A DNA stretch of 14,373 bases from Clostridiales bacterium (GTDB lineage: Bacteria; Bacillota_A; Clostridia; Peptostreptococcales; Anaerovoracaceae), in contig JAILFI010000098.1 in assembly GCA_024697655.1 (NCBI GenBank), positions 1-14,373 on the forward strand. The letters run 5' to 3'. The translations under genes and the position numbers were made by a program. The number at the start of each line of letters is the position of its first letter. Position 1 is the first letter of the stretch. Positions 1 to 6,644 of this stretch are shown piece after piece. The notes beneath the pieces were generated by a model. The model had not been told where the DNA came from. It did not search any database and worked only from the letters and a program-made list of their open reading frames with translations.

Positions 1-40
1 ATAGTGAAGACAGGATGATGATATTTTTGGAGGTAGTACT

Positions 41-280
41 GTGAAACTGGATCTTTATATGTTTCCGACCTGCCCGTTCTGCCGCCGGGTGATCGGCGCG
101 ATCGAGGAGGCCGGCCGTACAGATATTGTTCTGCACGACATCCACAAGAGCGAAGAAGACCGCCGGACACTGGTGGAGACAGGCGGCAAAGAACAGGTCC
201 CGTGTCTGTTCATCGACGGACAGCCGCTTTATGAGAGCATGGATATCATTGCCTGGCTGAAGGCGCATCCGCAGGTATAG
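41..280 (+). CDS. Glutaredoxin / GST N-terminal-like thioredoxin-fold protein
   Basis: A 79-residue single-domain thioredoxin-fold protein. After a first beta strand it has a CPFC redox motif (Cys11, Cys14). Near residue 53 is the Val-Pro pair that supplies the cis-proline of the fold, followed by FIDG and an ESMDI segment like the glutathione-binding end of glutaredoxins and GST N-terminal domains. Proteins of this size reduce disulfides or mixed disulfides in the cytosol; whether this one uses glutathione, another thiol or a protein partner cannot be read. The start is GTG at 41, chosen because GGAGG lies at 29-33, seven bases upstream, and the fold begins immediately. The next gene starts 24 bases after the stop, so the two are probably co-transcribed. 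Fold assignment is firm, partner unknown. Confidence 0.88.
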   Translation: MKLDLYMFPTCPFCRRVIGAIEEAGRTDIVLHDIHKSEEDRRTLVETGGKEQVPCLFIDGQPLYESMDIIAWLKAHPQV

Positions 281-304
281 GCAGCATCGATACGGAGACA
301 GAGA

Positions 305-1036
305 ATGAACGGCTTTGAGACGCTTGGCGGTCCGCATATCGCGGTGCTTCTCTGCTGCGCGGCAGCAGGGGCTCTGCTTGTGTACGCGGCAGGCGCTCCT
401 GCGGGGCAGGGAGAACCGGTCCGCACCTGTCCGCGGATCATCCGTGCAGCGGCGCTTGCGCTCCTCCTGCTGGAGGTGTTACAGGATATCTATCTGCTGC
501 GGACAGAGGGAACGATCCTGTACAATCTGCCGTTTCATCTGTGCGGGCTCGGGATCTTCACCAATTTGATCGGCGCGTTCTCCTCGTCACGGTTTGCAGC
601 GGCGATGCGGGAGATCTCCCTTATGCTGATCGCTCCCGGCGCAGTCTTCGCACTGCTGTTCCCAGACTGGACATATATGCCGCTCCTGTCCGTGCTGTCG
701 GTCATCGGATTCGCGGGGCACACACTGCTCACTGCGATCCCGCTGATGATGCTGCGCGCCGGTACTGTCGTCCCTTCGCCCCGTCACATCTGGTATCCGT
801 TTGCGTTCCTGGCAGCTGCCGTACCGCCGGTCTGGCTGTTCGACAGAGCATGCCGCTGCAACTACATGTTCCTGCGGCATCCGGTCGCGGATACGCCGCT
901 CGCGTGGTGGGCGGACAGGTTGGGTGAGCCGGGATATCTGCTCGGGATCCTGCTGATGATCCTCGTGCTCATCATCACCGAATACCTGATCGTTCTGCTT
1001 CACCTAGGTCGTCATTCCGGCGGGGATGATGTATAA
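305..1036 (+). CDS. YwaF/TMEM164-family integral membrane protein
   Basis: A 243-residue polytopic membrane protein with about six or seven hydrophobic segments. It carries the marks of the bacterial YwaF (TIGR02206) / eukaryotic TMEM164 family: an LPFHLCG motif at residues 75-81 at the head of a helix, a GHT motif near residue 139, and NYMFLR at 186-191 before the last helices. The length matches the family. Human TMEM164 has been reported as a glycerolipid acyltransferase; bacterial members have no settled role, so a lipid-related function is only a hypothesis. The start has GGAG at 294-297, seven bases upstream. It sits between two thioredoxin-fold genes, which may mean only shared transcription. 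Its last codons contain a promoter-like sequence for the next gene. Confidence 0.8.
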   Translation: MNGFETLGGPHIAVLLCCAAAGALLVYAAGAPAGQGEPVRTCPRIIRAAALALLLLEVLQDIYLLRTEGTILYNLPFHLCGLGIFTNLIGAFSSSRFAAAMREISLMLIAPGAVFALLFPDWTYMPLLSVLSVIGFAGHTLLTAIPLMMLRAGTVVPSPRHIWYPFAFLAAAVPPVWLFDRACRCNYMFLRHPVADTPLAWWADRLGEPGYLLGILLMILVLIITEYLIVLLHLGRHSGGDDV

Positions 1037-1037
1037 T
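1009..1037 (+). promoter_or_regulatory. Candidate sigma-A promoter inside the end of the YwaF-like gene
   Basis: A perfect TATAAT at 1032-1037 lies 17 bases downstream of TCGTCA at 1009-1014, which matches four of six consensus -35 bases. The stop codon of the upstream membrane-protein gene lies within the -10 box. It would start transcription a few bases before the ribosome binding site of the ArsC/Spx-like gene, giving it and the DUF4298 gene a start of their own. The short leader and weak -35 are reasons for caution. Confidence 0.5.
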
Positions 1038-1063
1038 ATAGAAAAGCGAAAGGAGAGTCATCT

Positions 1064-1426
1064 ATGCTGTTCGTATGTTATCCAAAATGCTCGACCTGTA
1101 AAAAGGCGAAAGCCTGGCTGGATGAACGCGGCATTGTATATGAGTTCCGTGATATCAAGCTGGATAATCCGTCTGAGAAGGAACTGCGCAGCTGGCATCA
1201 AAAGAGCGGCCTGCCGCTCAGGCGGTTTTTCAATACCAGCGGGATGCAGTACCGGGAACTGGGGCTGAAAGACAAACTACCGGGTATGTCAGAGGATGAG
1301 ATGTACGCACTGCTGGCAACGGACGGCTTGCTCGTCAAACGGCCGCTGCTCGTCACTGAGCAGGCTGTATATCCGGGGTTCAAAGAACAGGTCTATGAGG
1401 AACTGCTGGGCGGACAGCAGGAATAG
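1064..1426 (+). CDS. ArsC/Spx-family protein (arsenate reductase-related)
   Basis: A 120-residue protein of the ArsC/Spx/YusI superfamily. The N-terminal thioredoxin-like strand leads into a CSTC motif (Cys9, Cys12) followed by KKAKAWL. Next come an RRFFNTSG block near residues 53-60 and the conserved KRPLLV segment at 92-97, whose Arg93-Pro94 corresponds to the anion-binding Arg-Pro of ArsC and Spx. True Spx regulators bind the RNA polymerase alpha subunit and have a CxxC switch; YusI-type members are thought to be reductases. The NTSG block and the absence of any arsenic genes favour a general thiol reductase-like member over a dedicated arsenate reductase. AAAGGAG at 1049-1055 fixes the ATG. 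The following gene begins 14 bases after the stop. Confidence 0.85.
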   Translation: MLFVCYPKCSTCKKAKAWLDERGIVYEFRDIKLDNPSEKELRSWHQKSGLPLRRFFNTSGMQYRELGLKDKLPGMSEDEMYALLATDGLLVKRPLLVTEQAVYPGFKEQVYEELLGGQQE

Positions 1427-1440
1427 AAGGAGATAATACA

Positions 1441-1803
1441 ATGAAACTGGGAAGACAGAGACAGATCGAGAGGATCATGGCTAATGAGGCGCGGCTCAAT
1501 GACGGCCGCAAGGCGGTCGACGAACTGATGAGCACGCTGGAGTGGTTTCAGACGATGCAGGAAGATATCCACGAACTGGGGGTCTATTACGGCAGCCAGG
1601 AATGGTTTGCGGACAAGGCGGATCAGGAGGGAGGCAAGCTTCCGCAGGATCTGAAATGCGGCGTGCTTTCGGAGGACGCCGCGTATGACCTCCTTACTGA
1701 TGTAATGGAAGTCCGCCGGCTGATGACGCAGATCCTGGAGGAGGGGCCGGAGATCATCGAAGAAGAGGAAGAGCCGGTCGCCAAAGAAATGGCGGAGCTG
1801 TAA
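1441..1803 (+). CDS. DUF4298 family protein
   Basis: A 120-residue soluble, highly charged and largely helical protein of the DUF4298 family. The N-terminal two-thirds should form a helical hairpin. The family signature follows: YYGSQEWF near 49-56, then KLPQDLKCGVLSEDA at 66-80 and a YDLL segment leading into a last helix. Function is unknown; the family is common in Bacillota. The C-terminal tail is strongly acidic (a run of Glu around 105-111). AAGGAG at 1427-1432 sets the start. It is the last gene of the rightward cluster, 21 bases before a strong terminator. No catalytic or nucleic-acid-binding residues can be recognised. Confidence 0.85.
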   Translation: MKLGRQRQIERIMANEARLNDGRKAVDELMSTLEWFQTMQEDIHELGVYYGSQEWFADKADQEGGKLPQDLKCGVLSEDAAYDLLTDVMEVRRLMTQILEEGPEIIEEEEEPVAKEMAEL

Positions 1804-1823
1804 CTCTGATCATCAAAGAACGA

Positions 1824-1857
1824 AAAAAGAACGCATGGGCTGCCATGCGTTCTTTTT
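1824..1857. terminator. Bidirectional rho-independent terminator
   Basis: A perfect 15-bp inverted repeat (arms 1824-1838 and 1843-1857) with a GCTG tetraloop. A GC-containing core is flanked by A5 on one side and T5 on the other, so both transcripts end in a U run. It separates the rightward DUF4298 gene from the leftward FGGY kinase gene and can serve both. Confidence 0.93.
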
Positions 1858-1875
1858 ATATGGCTTTCTTTTGTG

Positions 1876-3363
1876 TCAGTTGATCTCCGAGAAGATTTCT
1901 TTGAGCGCCGGATAAACTTTTTTCCAGGTCGCGTAGAGAGGTTTGAATTTTTCTACATTCGCCGGATCCGGTTCAAAGGTCTTCTCGATCTGTACGAACT
2001 GGTCGATCTCATCGACTTTATAAAGTCCCATGCCGACCGCAGCGGTCGCAGCAGCGCCGATCGCGCCGGCGTGCCGGCAGTTCTTCGTCCGGTAGATAGG
2101 AAGATCCGCGATATCCGCCATCATCTGCAGCCAGTGGTCGCTGAGCGCGCCGCCGCCGATCGCGCCGAGTTTTTCGGGCCATTTGCCGACGTCATGCCGG
2201 TAGTATTCCATCTGCATCAGCAGGCTGAAACAGATGCTTTCCATCATGGCGTTGACCAGATCGCTGCGTTTTGTCAGGTTGGAGATCCCGATGAAAACAC
2301 CTTTTGCCTTTTCATCCATGATCGGGCAGCGTTCGCCCATCAGCCAGGGGCTGGCGAGGACACCGTTGGAGCCGGGCGGGATATCCGCCACTTCTTTGTT
2401 GATCAGATCGAAGATCCCGCCGCCGAGCGATTCCTTCTCCTTTGTGTAGAATTCGTCGATCGTCCAGTTGAAGGCCAGACAGACGGACTGGATGCATCCG
2501 CCGTAGATCAGCTTGGTCAGATCCAGGCAGGGGATCTGATAGATTCCGTGAACCACGTCATCCAGATAATCGCCTTTGATCAGGCCGGTGAACCAGCCGG
2601 AAGTGCCGAGGTAGATATGCGCATCGCCTTCCTTGCAGCAGCCGGCGCCGACAGCGGCACAAGTGGTGTCGACGACGCCCATGTAGACCGGGGTGCCGGC
2701 AGGAACGCCGAGTTCTTCGGCTGCTGTTTCTGTGACGGGGCCGACATAGTCACCGCCCGCGTAGAGCGGGGCTACTTTTTCGAAGTCGAGGCCGGCCAGC
2801 TCAAACAGATCATAAATCTTCTGCTGCGCATCCTCGTGCGTGGCGTAGCAGACGCCGCAGGTGTAGTCCATACAGAAGACGCCGGTTGCCCGCATGGACA
2901 GATAGCCGTTGCAGTCGAGCATGTATTTGGTCTTTTCATATACATCAGGCTGCTCTTCTTTGATCCAGAGCATTTTCGGGATCACGTCGCTGGCGTCGAT
3001 GATATGCGCGCCGGCGCGTTCATTGATCTCATCCGCCTGTTTGCGCGCGCGGCTGTCCACCCAGGAAATGCAGTTGCAGGTCGGCTCGCCGTTCTCATCG
3101 ACGGGCAGGATACACCAGCCCTGCGTGCTGAAGCACATCGAGGCGACGGCTTCTTTCGGCGTGCCGGTCTTTGCGATGACGGTCTTTGTCGCTTTGCAGA
3201 CGGCGGTCCAGAAGTCCCGCGGATCCTGTTCCGCCCAGCCGATCTTGTCAGAGAAGAGGGGATAGCCTTCTTCCTCGTAGCCGATCAGCGTACCTTCGAG
3301 ATCCACCAGCGCTGCCTTGACGCCGCTGGTCCCGAAATCGTAAGCCAGGATATATTGTTTCAT
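1876..3363 (-). CDS. FGGY-family carbohydrate kinase, copy 1 (leftward arm)
   Basis: A 495-residue two-domain FGGY kinase, which transfers phosphate from ATP to a ketose or polyol in the cytosol. It has the N-terminal phosphate-binding loop YDFGTSGVK (8-16), the WVDSRAR block (101-107) and the catalytic-base region VVDTTCAAVG with Asp232, where E. coli xylulokinase has Asp233. The second ATP-site motif LGTSGW (252-257) and a glycine-rich AIGGGALSDHW segment follow. The ATG at 3363 is chosen over one 14 codons upstream because GGAGG lies at 3368-3372 and the paralogue starts at the same place; the extension would also run into a hairpin. Roughly 60% identical by eye to the copy at 8434-9927. 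It probably follows the symporter in one operon. Xylulokinase-like is the nearest label, but substrate is unproven. Confidence 0.92.
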   Translation of the reverse strand: MKQYILAYDFGTSGVKAALVDLEGTLIGYEEEGYPLFSDKIGWAEQDPRDFWTAVCKATKTVIAKTGTPKEAVASMCFSTQGWCILPVDENGEPTCNCISWVDSRARKQADEINERAGAHIIDASDVIPKMLWIKEEQPDVYEKTKYMLDCNGYLSMRATGVFCMDYTCGVCYATHEDAQQKIYDLFELAGLDFEKVAPLYAGGDYVGPVTETAAEELGVPAGTPVYMGVVDTTCAAVGAGCCKEGDAHIYLGTSGWFTGLIKGDYLDDVVHGIYQIPCLDLTKLIYGGCIQSVCLAFNWTIDEFYTKEKESLGGGIFDLINKEVADIPPGSNGVLASPWLMGERCPIMDEKAKGVFIGISNLTKRSDLVNAMMESICFSLLMQMEYYRHDVGKWPEKLGAIGGGALSDHWLQMMADIADLPIYRTKNCRHAGAIGAAATAAVGMGLYKVDEIDQFVQIEKTFEPDPANVEKFKPLYATWKKVYPALKEIFSEIN

Positions 3364-3399
3364 ACTGCCTCCGTTCTTTAAAGGGAGCATATGGTGAAA

Positions 3400-3427
3400 G
3401 GCCATCCGTCCCGGGGGACGGATGGCC
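3400..3427 (-). terminator. Strong intercistronic hairpin between symporter 1 and kinase 1
   Basis: A perfect 13-bp GC-rich inverted repeat (arms 3400-3412 and 3415-3427) with only two bases between the arms, so two or three inner pairs probably open. In the leftward transcript it is followed by only three U residues, so it may act as a partial terminator, a processing or stability element, or both. It lies between the stop of the symporter gene and the start of the kinase gene. A hairpin occupies the same position in the mirror-image arm (8291-8326). Confidence 0.6.
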
Positions 3428-3455
3428 GTGTGTGCTGATCATTCAGGATGACCGG

Positions 3456-5012
3456 TTATTCTTTTGGGATCTCATCCACCGCGTCAGCAACTTCGCCGGC
3501 AGCGGCTGCTGCGGCAGCCATTGCTGCTTCATCAGCCTGCTTCTGCTCGAGCGCCTGCTTCTCTTCCGAGGTCAGGATGCCGCGTTCATGGATCTCTTCG
3601 ATGATCTTCTCGTATTGCGGATCACTCAGTCCGAAGAAGGCCTGCGTGATCAGGTGGACAACGAGCAGGATGACCGGAGCCATGATGCCGACAAACAGGA
3701 GTTTCGACTTCATGCTCTCATCCATGGACATACCTTCGACATAGCCCATTGCCTGCAGGACGATGCCGAGGAGGAATCCGCCGACCGCGGTACCTGCGGT
3801 GAGGGTGAAGCCGTTCAGGGAGTAGATCAGACCGGTCTGGTCACGGTCATACTTCCAGACGCCGTAGTCGCAGCACATCGGAAGTTCGATGAAGTAGAAG
3901 TTGTAGTACGCACCGGTGAAGAAGCCGCCGATGACGAATACCCAGAACAGGGCGCCGTAGTGCAGGGAATCCTGCGCCGCGCTGAATTCCATGGTCGTGG
4001 CCATGACATAGAACAGAACGTAGGAAGCGCCTGTCAGCAGGATCCATGCGAGGTATGCTTTGTTGGTGCCTCTGCAGATCTTGATGGACGGCTGCATCGC
4101 AAGCGCGCCGACGACCATGGCGATGGTCGTGCCGGTCAGTGCCGGGGTCGCCATCTCAGGTGTTTCGAAGTAATACTCGAAGACGTAGACCAGCGCCGCG
4201 TTGCGGAACGACGTTACGATATTCAGGATGACGATACCGATAACGACGATGACCGCCGGTTTGTTCTGGAACAGCTGCGCGAGCTGGGTGCCCAGCGGGA
4301 TACGCTTGCCTTCCTTGGTCTTCTTGATCTCGAGTTCGGGTTTCCACTTGCCGTCCTCAGTCAGCTCGTACTTCTTGGACATCCAGAAGTCGGTCCAGAG
4401 GAGGAAGACATACGCAACGTCGATGATCACAGCAGCAATGAAGTAACCCATGTTGCTGCCGCCGAACGCATTGACGATCGGCATGAACATGGCGACTGCA
4501 GCGACCGATGCCAGATTGGAAGCAACGGATTTCCAGCCGATCATGTTCGCGCGTTCGCCCTCGTCCTTGGTCATGACGACCAGCTGGCAGTTGATCGGGA
4601 TGTAGTACAGGGTGTTACCGACTGCACCAAGCATGCCGTAGCCGACGACGACGAAGATCAGGTTGACTGCGAAGGGGGCGCCGTCGATGCAGGTCCATGT
4701 CATCGGCCAGAGGATGGCACTGAAGGGCAGGGAGAGCAGCACCCACGAACGGAATTTACCCCATCTGAGGTGGAAGTTGTCGATACACCAGCCGATCAGG
4801 ATGTCGGTGACGGCGTCGAACATACGGGCACCGAACATGATCGTGCCGGCAAGAGCCGGGCTCATCTTGACGATGTCGGTGTAGAAATACAGAAGATAAT
4901 AGCCGATGATGATCCAGGGGAACATTGAAACGAAGCCCTGAATACACCAGATGAACTTATCCAGAAGCGGTACCTTCTGGTTCACCAGTGTCGGTGTGTT
5001 CTTTTCTGACAT
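3456..5012 (-). CDS. GPH-family cation:sugar symporter, copy 1
   Basis: A 518-residue membrane protein with about 12 hydrophobic helices, in the glycoside-pentoside-hexuronide (MelB-type) branch of the major facilitator superfamily. These import glycosides, pentoses or hexuronides with Na+ or H+. The N-terminal YLLYFYTDIVKM and GARMFDAVTDILIGWCIDN segments match MelB; Asp66 and Asp70 sit where MelB has its cation-site aspartates, and WGKFRSW (84-90) is the loop after helix 2. After the last helix comes a hydrophilic tail from about residue 462, ending in an Ala-rich low-complexity stretch and an acidic end, some 50 residues beyond a typical member. The start has AAAGGAA just upstream. It is a close paralogue of the product of 6645-8276. 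Substrate unknown. Confidence 0.92.
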   Translation of the reverse strand: MSEKNTPTLVNQKVPLLDKFIWCIQGFVSMFPWIIIGYYLLYFYTDIVKMSPALAGTIMFGARMFDAVTDILIGWCIDNFHLRWGKFRSWVLLSLPFSAILWPMTWTCIDGAPFAVNLIFVVVGYGMLGAVGNTLYYIPINCQLVVMTKDEGERANMIGWKSVASNLASVAAVAMFMPIVNAFGGSNMGYFIAAVIIDVAYVFLLWTDFWMSKKYELTEDGKWKPELEIKKTKEGKRIPLGTQLAQLFQNKPAVIVVIGIVILNIVTSFRNAALVYVFEYYFETPEMATPALTGTTIAMVVGALAMQPSIKICRGTNKAYLAWILLTGASYVLFYVMATTMEFSAAQDSLHYGALFWVFVIGGFFTGAYYNFYFIELPMCCDYGVWKYDRDQTGLIYSLNGFTLTAGTAVGGFLLGIVLQAMGYVEGMSMDESMKSKLLFVGIMAPVILLVVHLITQAFFGLSDPQYEKIIEEIHERGILTSEEKQALEQKQADEAAMAAAAAAAGEVADAVDEIPKE

Positions 5013-5205
5013 AACAGTTTCCTTTCTCTATTCGCTCATTCATTCCAACGAATATCATTGATACGGGTAAAGGATCGCAAGAGTCTTACCATCTCCTTTC
5101 ACATATCGTATGATGCGCCTGCAGAAACAGGGACGGCCGCTGTGCGGAACATCAATTAGAGATAATACCTAAAACTATATTGCAAGTATAAAATTGTCTG
5201 TCTTT

Positions 5206-5234
5206 AGTTTAATAAAGAATGAGGGATTAGTCAA
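5206..5234 (-). promoter_or_regulatory. Candidate promoter of symporter 1 (leftward)
   Basis: On the minus strand TTGACT (5229-5234, five of six) is followed after 17 bases by TAAACT (5206-5211, four of six). It would give a 5' leader of roughly 185 bases before the symporter start at 5012. The rest of the 252-base spacer 5013-5264 is AT-rich near the promoter. It holds a second -10-like TATACT at 5185-5190, a 12-base sequence at 5237-5248 also found upstream of symporter 2, and a short reading frame discussed in the findings. No terminator for the hydrolase gene is visible, so read-through from it is possible. Confidence 0.5.
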
Positions 5235-5264
5235 TATCAGAAAATTGTGAACCGTTTGCTTTCT

Positions 5265-6221
5265 TTAATCTGCGAAGAGGCGGCGGATGTTTCCGGCAAG
5301 CATGTCACCGATGGCATTTTCGGAAACGCCTTGTTCTGCGGTCAGAAGAGGGAGATAGGAATCCGCCAGATACCCGAAATAGTGGTTTTCCCAATCAGGC
5401 TCAAAAGGCGCTCCAAGAAAACAGCAGACAGTATCCTGGGACAAGACGATGCGGTCCTCATAGCCAAGATCGGCAAGCCGGCTGATCATCTCCATCGTTT
5501 CGGCAACGGCCGGCCGTTTTTCGTCGATGCTGCCGAGCCTGTCGAACCCGATGAAAAAACCTTTCTGCAGGATCCGCAGGAGTTTGCTAAGATCGCGTTC
5601 GCCGCACAGGTGTCCAATGACGCAGCGGGATGGGTCCGCACCTGCTTTCAGGAGCAGTCCGGCTTGCTCTTCGGCGAGGATCCCGTTTTCGGTATGTGTA
5701 TAAATGACGGCGCCGGTACGCTGCTGCGCCAGCGCGGCACCGCGCAGCAGATGCGATTCCATGGCGGTCATGGGGCCATATCCGGTCGCACATTTGATGA
5801 ACCCTGCGCAGATGCCGGTGTTCCGGATCCCGGCGGTGAGTTCCTGTTCCAGGAGTTCCGCGTATTCCCGGACAGCGTCGCCGTGTTTGATGCGGAAATC
5901 CCAATAGCCGGGGGCGGACTTGCCGGACGCGTAATACCCCGTTGCACAGAGGATCGTGAGGCCGGTATGCATCGCGATCTCACGCAGCAGAAGAGGATCC
6001 CGGCCGCAGTCGTTCGGAGTCGCGTCGAGGACTGTCCGGAATCCTTGCGCAAGCACGGTCCCTGCCGCCCGGATACCTTTTTCCAGTATTCTTTCCCGCC
6101 GGACACAGCCGGGGTGGGAGAGAGCAGCGTCAAAGCCGGGGTATCCGAAGAAGAAGTGCTCGTGAGCGAGCGTTCTGCCAAGTTGCTCCGCCCGTACCGG
6201 GCCTGTCACGGTCTGTACCAT
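5265..6221 (-). CDS. Phosphotriesterase-family metallohydrolase (probable lactonase)
   Basis: A 318-residue amidohydrolase-superfamily protein of the phosphotriesterase branch. All binuclear-metal ligands can be placed: His20 and His22 in LGRTLAHEHFF, the bridging, normally carboxylated Lys143 in AGFIK, His176 in YTHTENG, His204 in VIGHLCGE, and Asp263 in VLSQD. Natural substrates of the branch are mostly lactones, including phosphorylated sugar lactones; organophosphate cleavage is a side activity. Beside a sugar kinase and transporter, a sugar-lactonase role is the best inference. The ATG at 6221 is chosen because GGGAGG lies seven bases upstream and the family motif begins at once; the frame continues 52 codons further with no family similarity. 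It is transcribed away from symporter 2 and is 252 bases upstream of symporter 1. The metallohydrolase call is firm, the substrate open. Confidence 0.87.
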   Translation of the reverse strand: MVQTVTGPVRAEQLGRTLAHEHFFFGYPGFDAALSHPGCVRRERILEKGIRAAGTVLAQGFRTVLDATPNDCGRDPLLLREIAMHTGLTILCATGYYASGKSAPGYWDFRIKHGDAVREYAELLEQELTAGIRNTGICAGFIKCATGYGPMTAMESHLLRGAALAQQRTGAVIYTHTENGILAEEQAGLLLKAGADPSRCVIGHLCGERDLSKLLRILQKGFFIGFDRLGSIDEKRPAVAETMEMISRLADLGYEDRIVLSQDTVCCFLGAPFEPDWENHYFGYLADSYLPLLTAEQGVSENAIGDMLAGNIRRLFAD

Positions 6222-6275
6222 CGTATTTCCTCCCTGCATCAGAACTGCGAAACCGGTCGTTCTTTGCTTTACCAC

Positions 6276-6304
6276 TTTATAACACATTTCCGCGGGGCTG
6301 AGAA
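6276..6304 (-). promoter_or_regulatory. Candidate promoter of the metallohydrolase gene (leftward)
   Basis: On the minus strand TATAAA (6276-6281, five of six) is preceded by TGT, an extended -10 element. TTCTCA (6299-6304, four of six) lies 17 bases further upstream. The start site would be about 50 bases before the hydrolase ATG. It lies back to back with the promoter of symporter 2 in the 423-base divergent region 6222-6644. Confidence 0.45.
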
Positions 6305-6411
6305 GTTGCCGTCTGCACGACCGAGGAGAGGCAACGGAGGAAGGGCCCGTACAAATCCGGTCACGACGGTTTTTCAAGGGATTACAGAGCCTTGTATAAC
6401 CGCTATAAGGA

Positions 6412-6439
6412 TTGACAATTTTCTGAAAAGGAATATCAT
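6412..6439 (+). promoter_or_regulatory. Candidate promoter of symporter 2 (rightward)
   Basis: A perfect TTGACA (6412-6417) is followed after 16 bases by TATCAT (6434-6439, five of six), in the AT-rich part of the divergent region. This is the best -35 box in the window. It leaves a leader of about 200 bases before the symporter start. A second -10-like TATACT lies at 6445-6450, and the shared 12-base sequence (6415-6426) overlaps the -35 box, a position suited to repression. Confidence 0.62.
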
Positions 6440-6445
6440 AAAAAT

Positions 6446-6644
6446 ATACTCGGAATATAAAAACGGGTAACAGATCCGGATGTATCCGCAGATCGGAGCC
6501 AACCTATTGTAAGATAATAGGAATAGGACTTTTTTTACCGGCAGTCCGGCTGGCTTGCAGACGGCACTGCAGATACTTTTTTCCGGCGGTCGGATCACGG
6601 ATGGAAAGTTTGCATCTTGTTGTCATTGATGGAAGGAGGATGAA
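6446..6644 (+). other. Long 5' leader of symporter 2 with two short hairpins and U runs
   Basis: About 200 bases lie between the candidate start site and the gene. They hold CCTATT (6503-6508), able to pair with either of two adjacent AATAGG copies (6516-6521, 6522-6527) just before a run of seven T. A TGCAG/CTGCA stem (about 6556-6571) stands before a run of six T (6577-6582). A strong ribosome binding site AAGGAGG follows just before the ATG at 6645. The stems are short (five or six bp), so attenuation is only a possibility. No known riboswitch class is recognised and no convincing gene is present. Confidence 0.3.

Noticed and set aside
1873..3381. A 502-codon open frame on the plus strand opposite kinase 1
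   Set aside because: It is antisense to a gene with complete FGGY motifs and its product is Arg/Asp/His-rich with no family pattern; it results from codon bias.
3432..4928. A 498-codon plus-strand frame opposite symporter 1
   Set aside because: The product is extremely rich in Asp, His, Glu and Gln without a plausible fold; it is the complement of a GC-rich membrane protein gene.
6222..6377. A 52-codon N-terminal extension of the metallohydrolase
   Set aside because: The extension shows no family similarity, and a good GGGAGG site lies seven bases before the ATG at 6221.
5247..6470. A 407-codon plus-strand frame opposite the metallohydrolase
   Set aside because: The minus-strand product has all the metal ligands of the phosphotriesterase family; this one has no family features.
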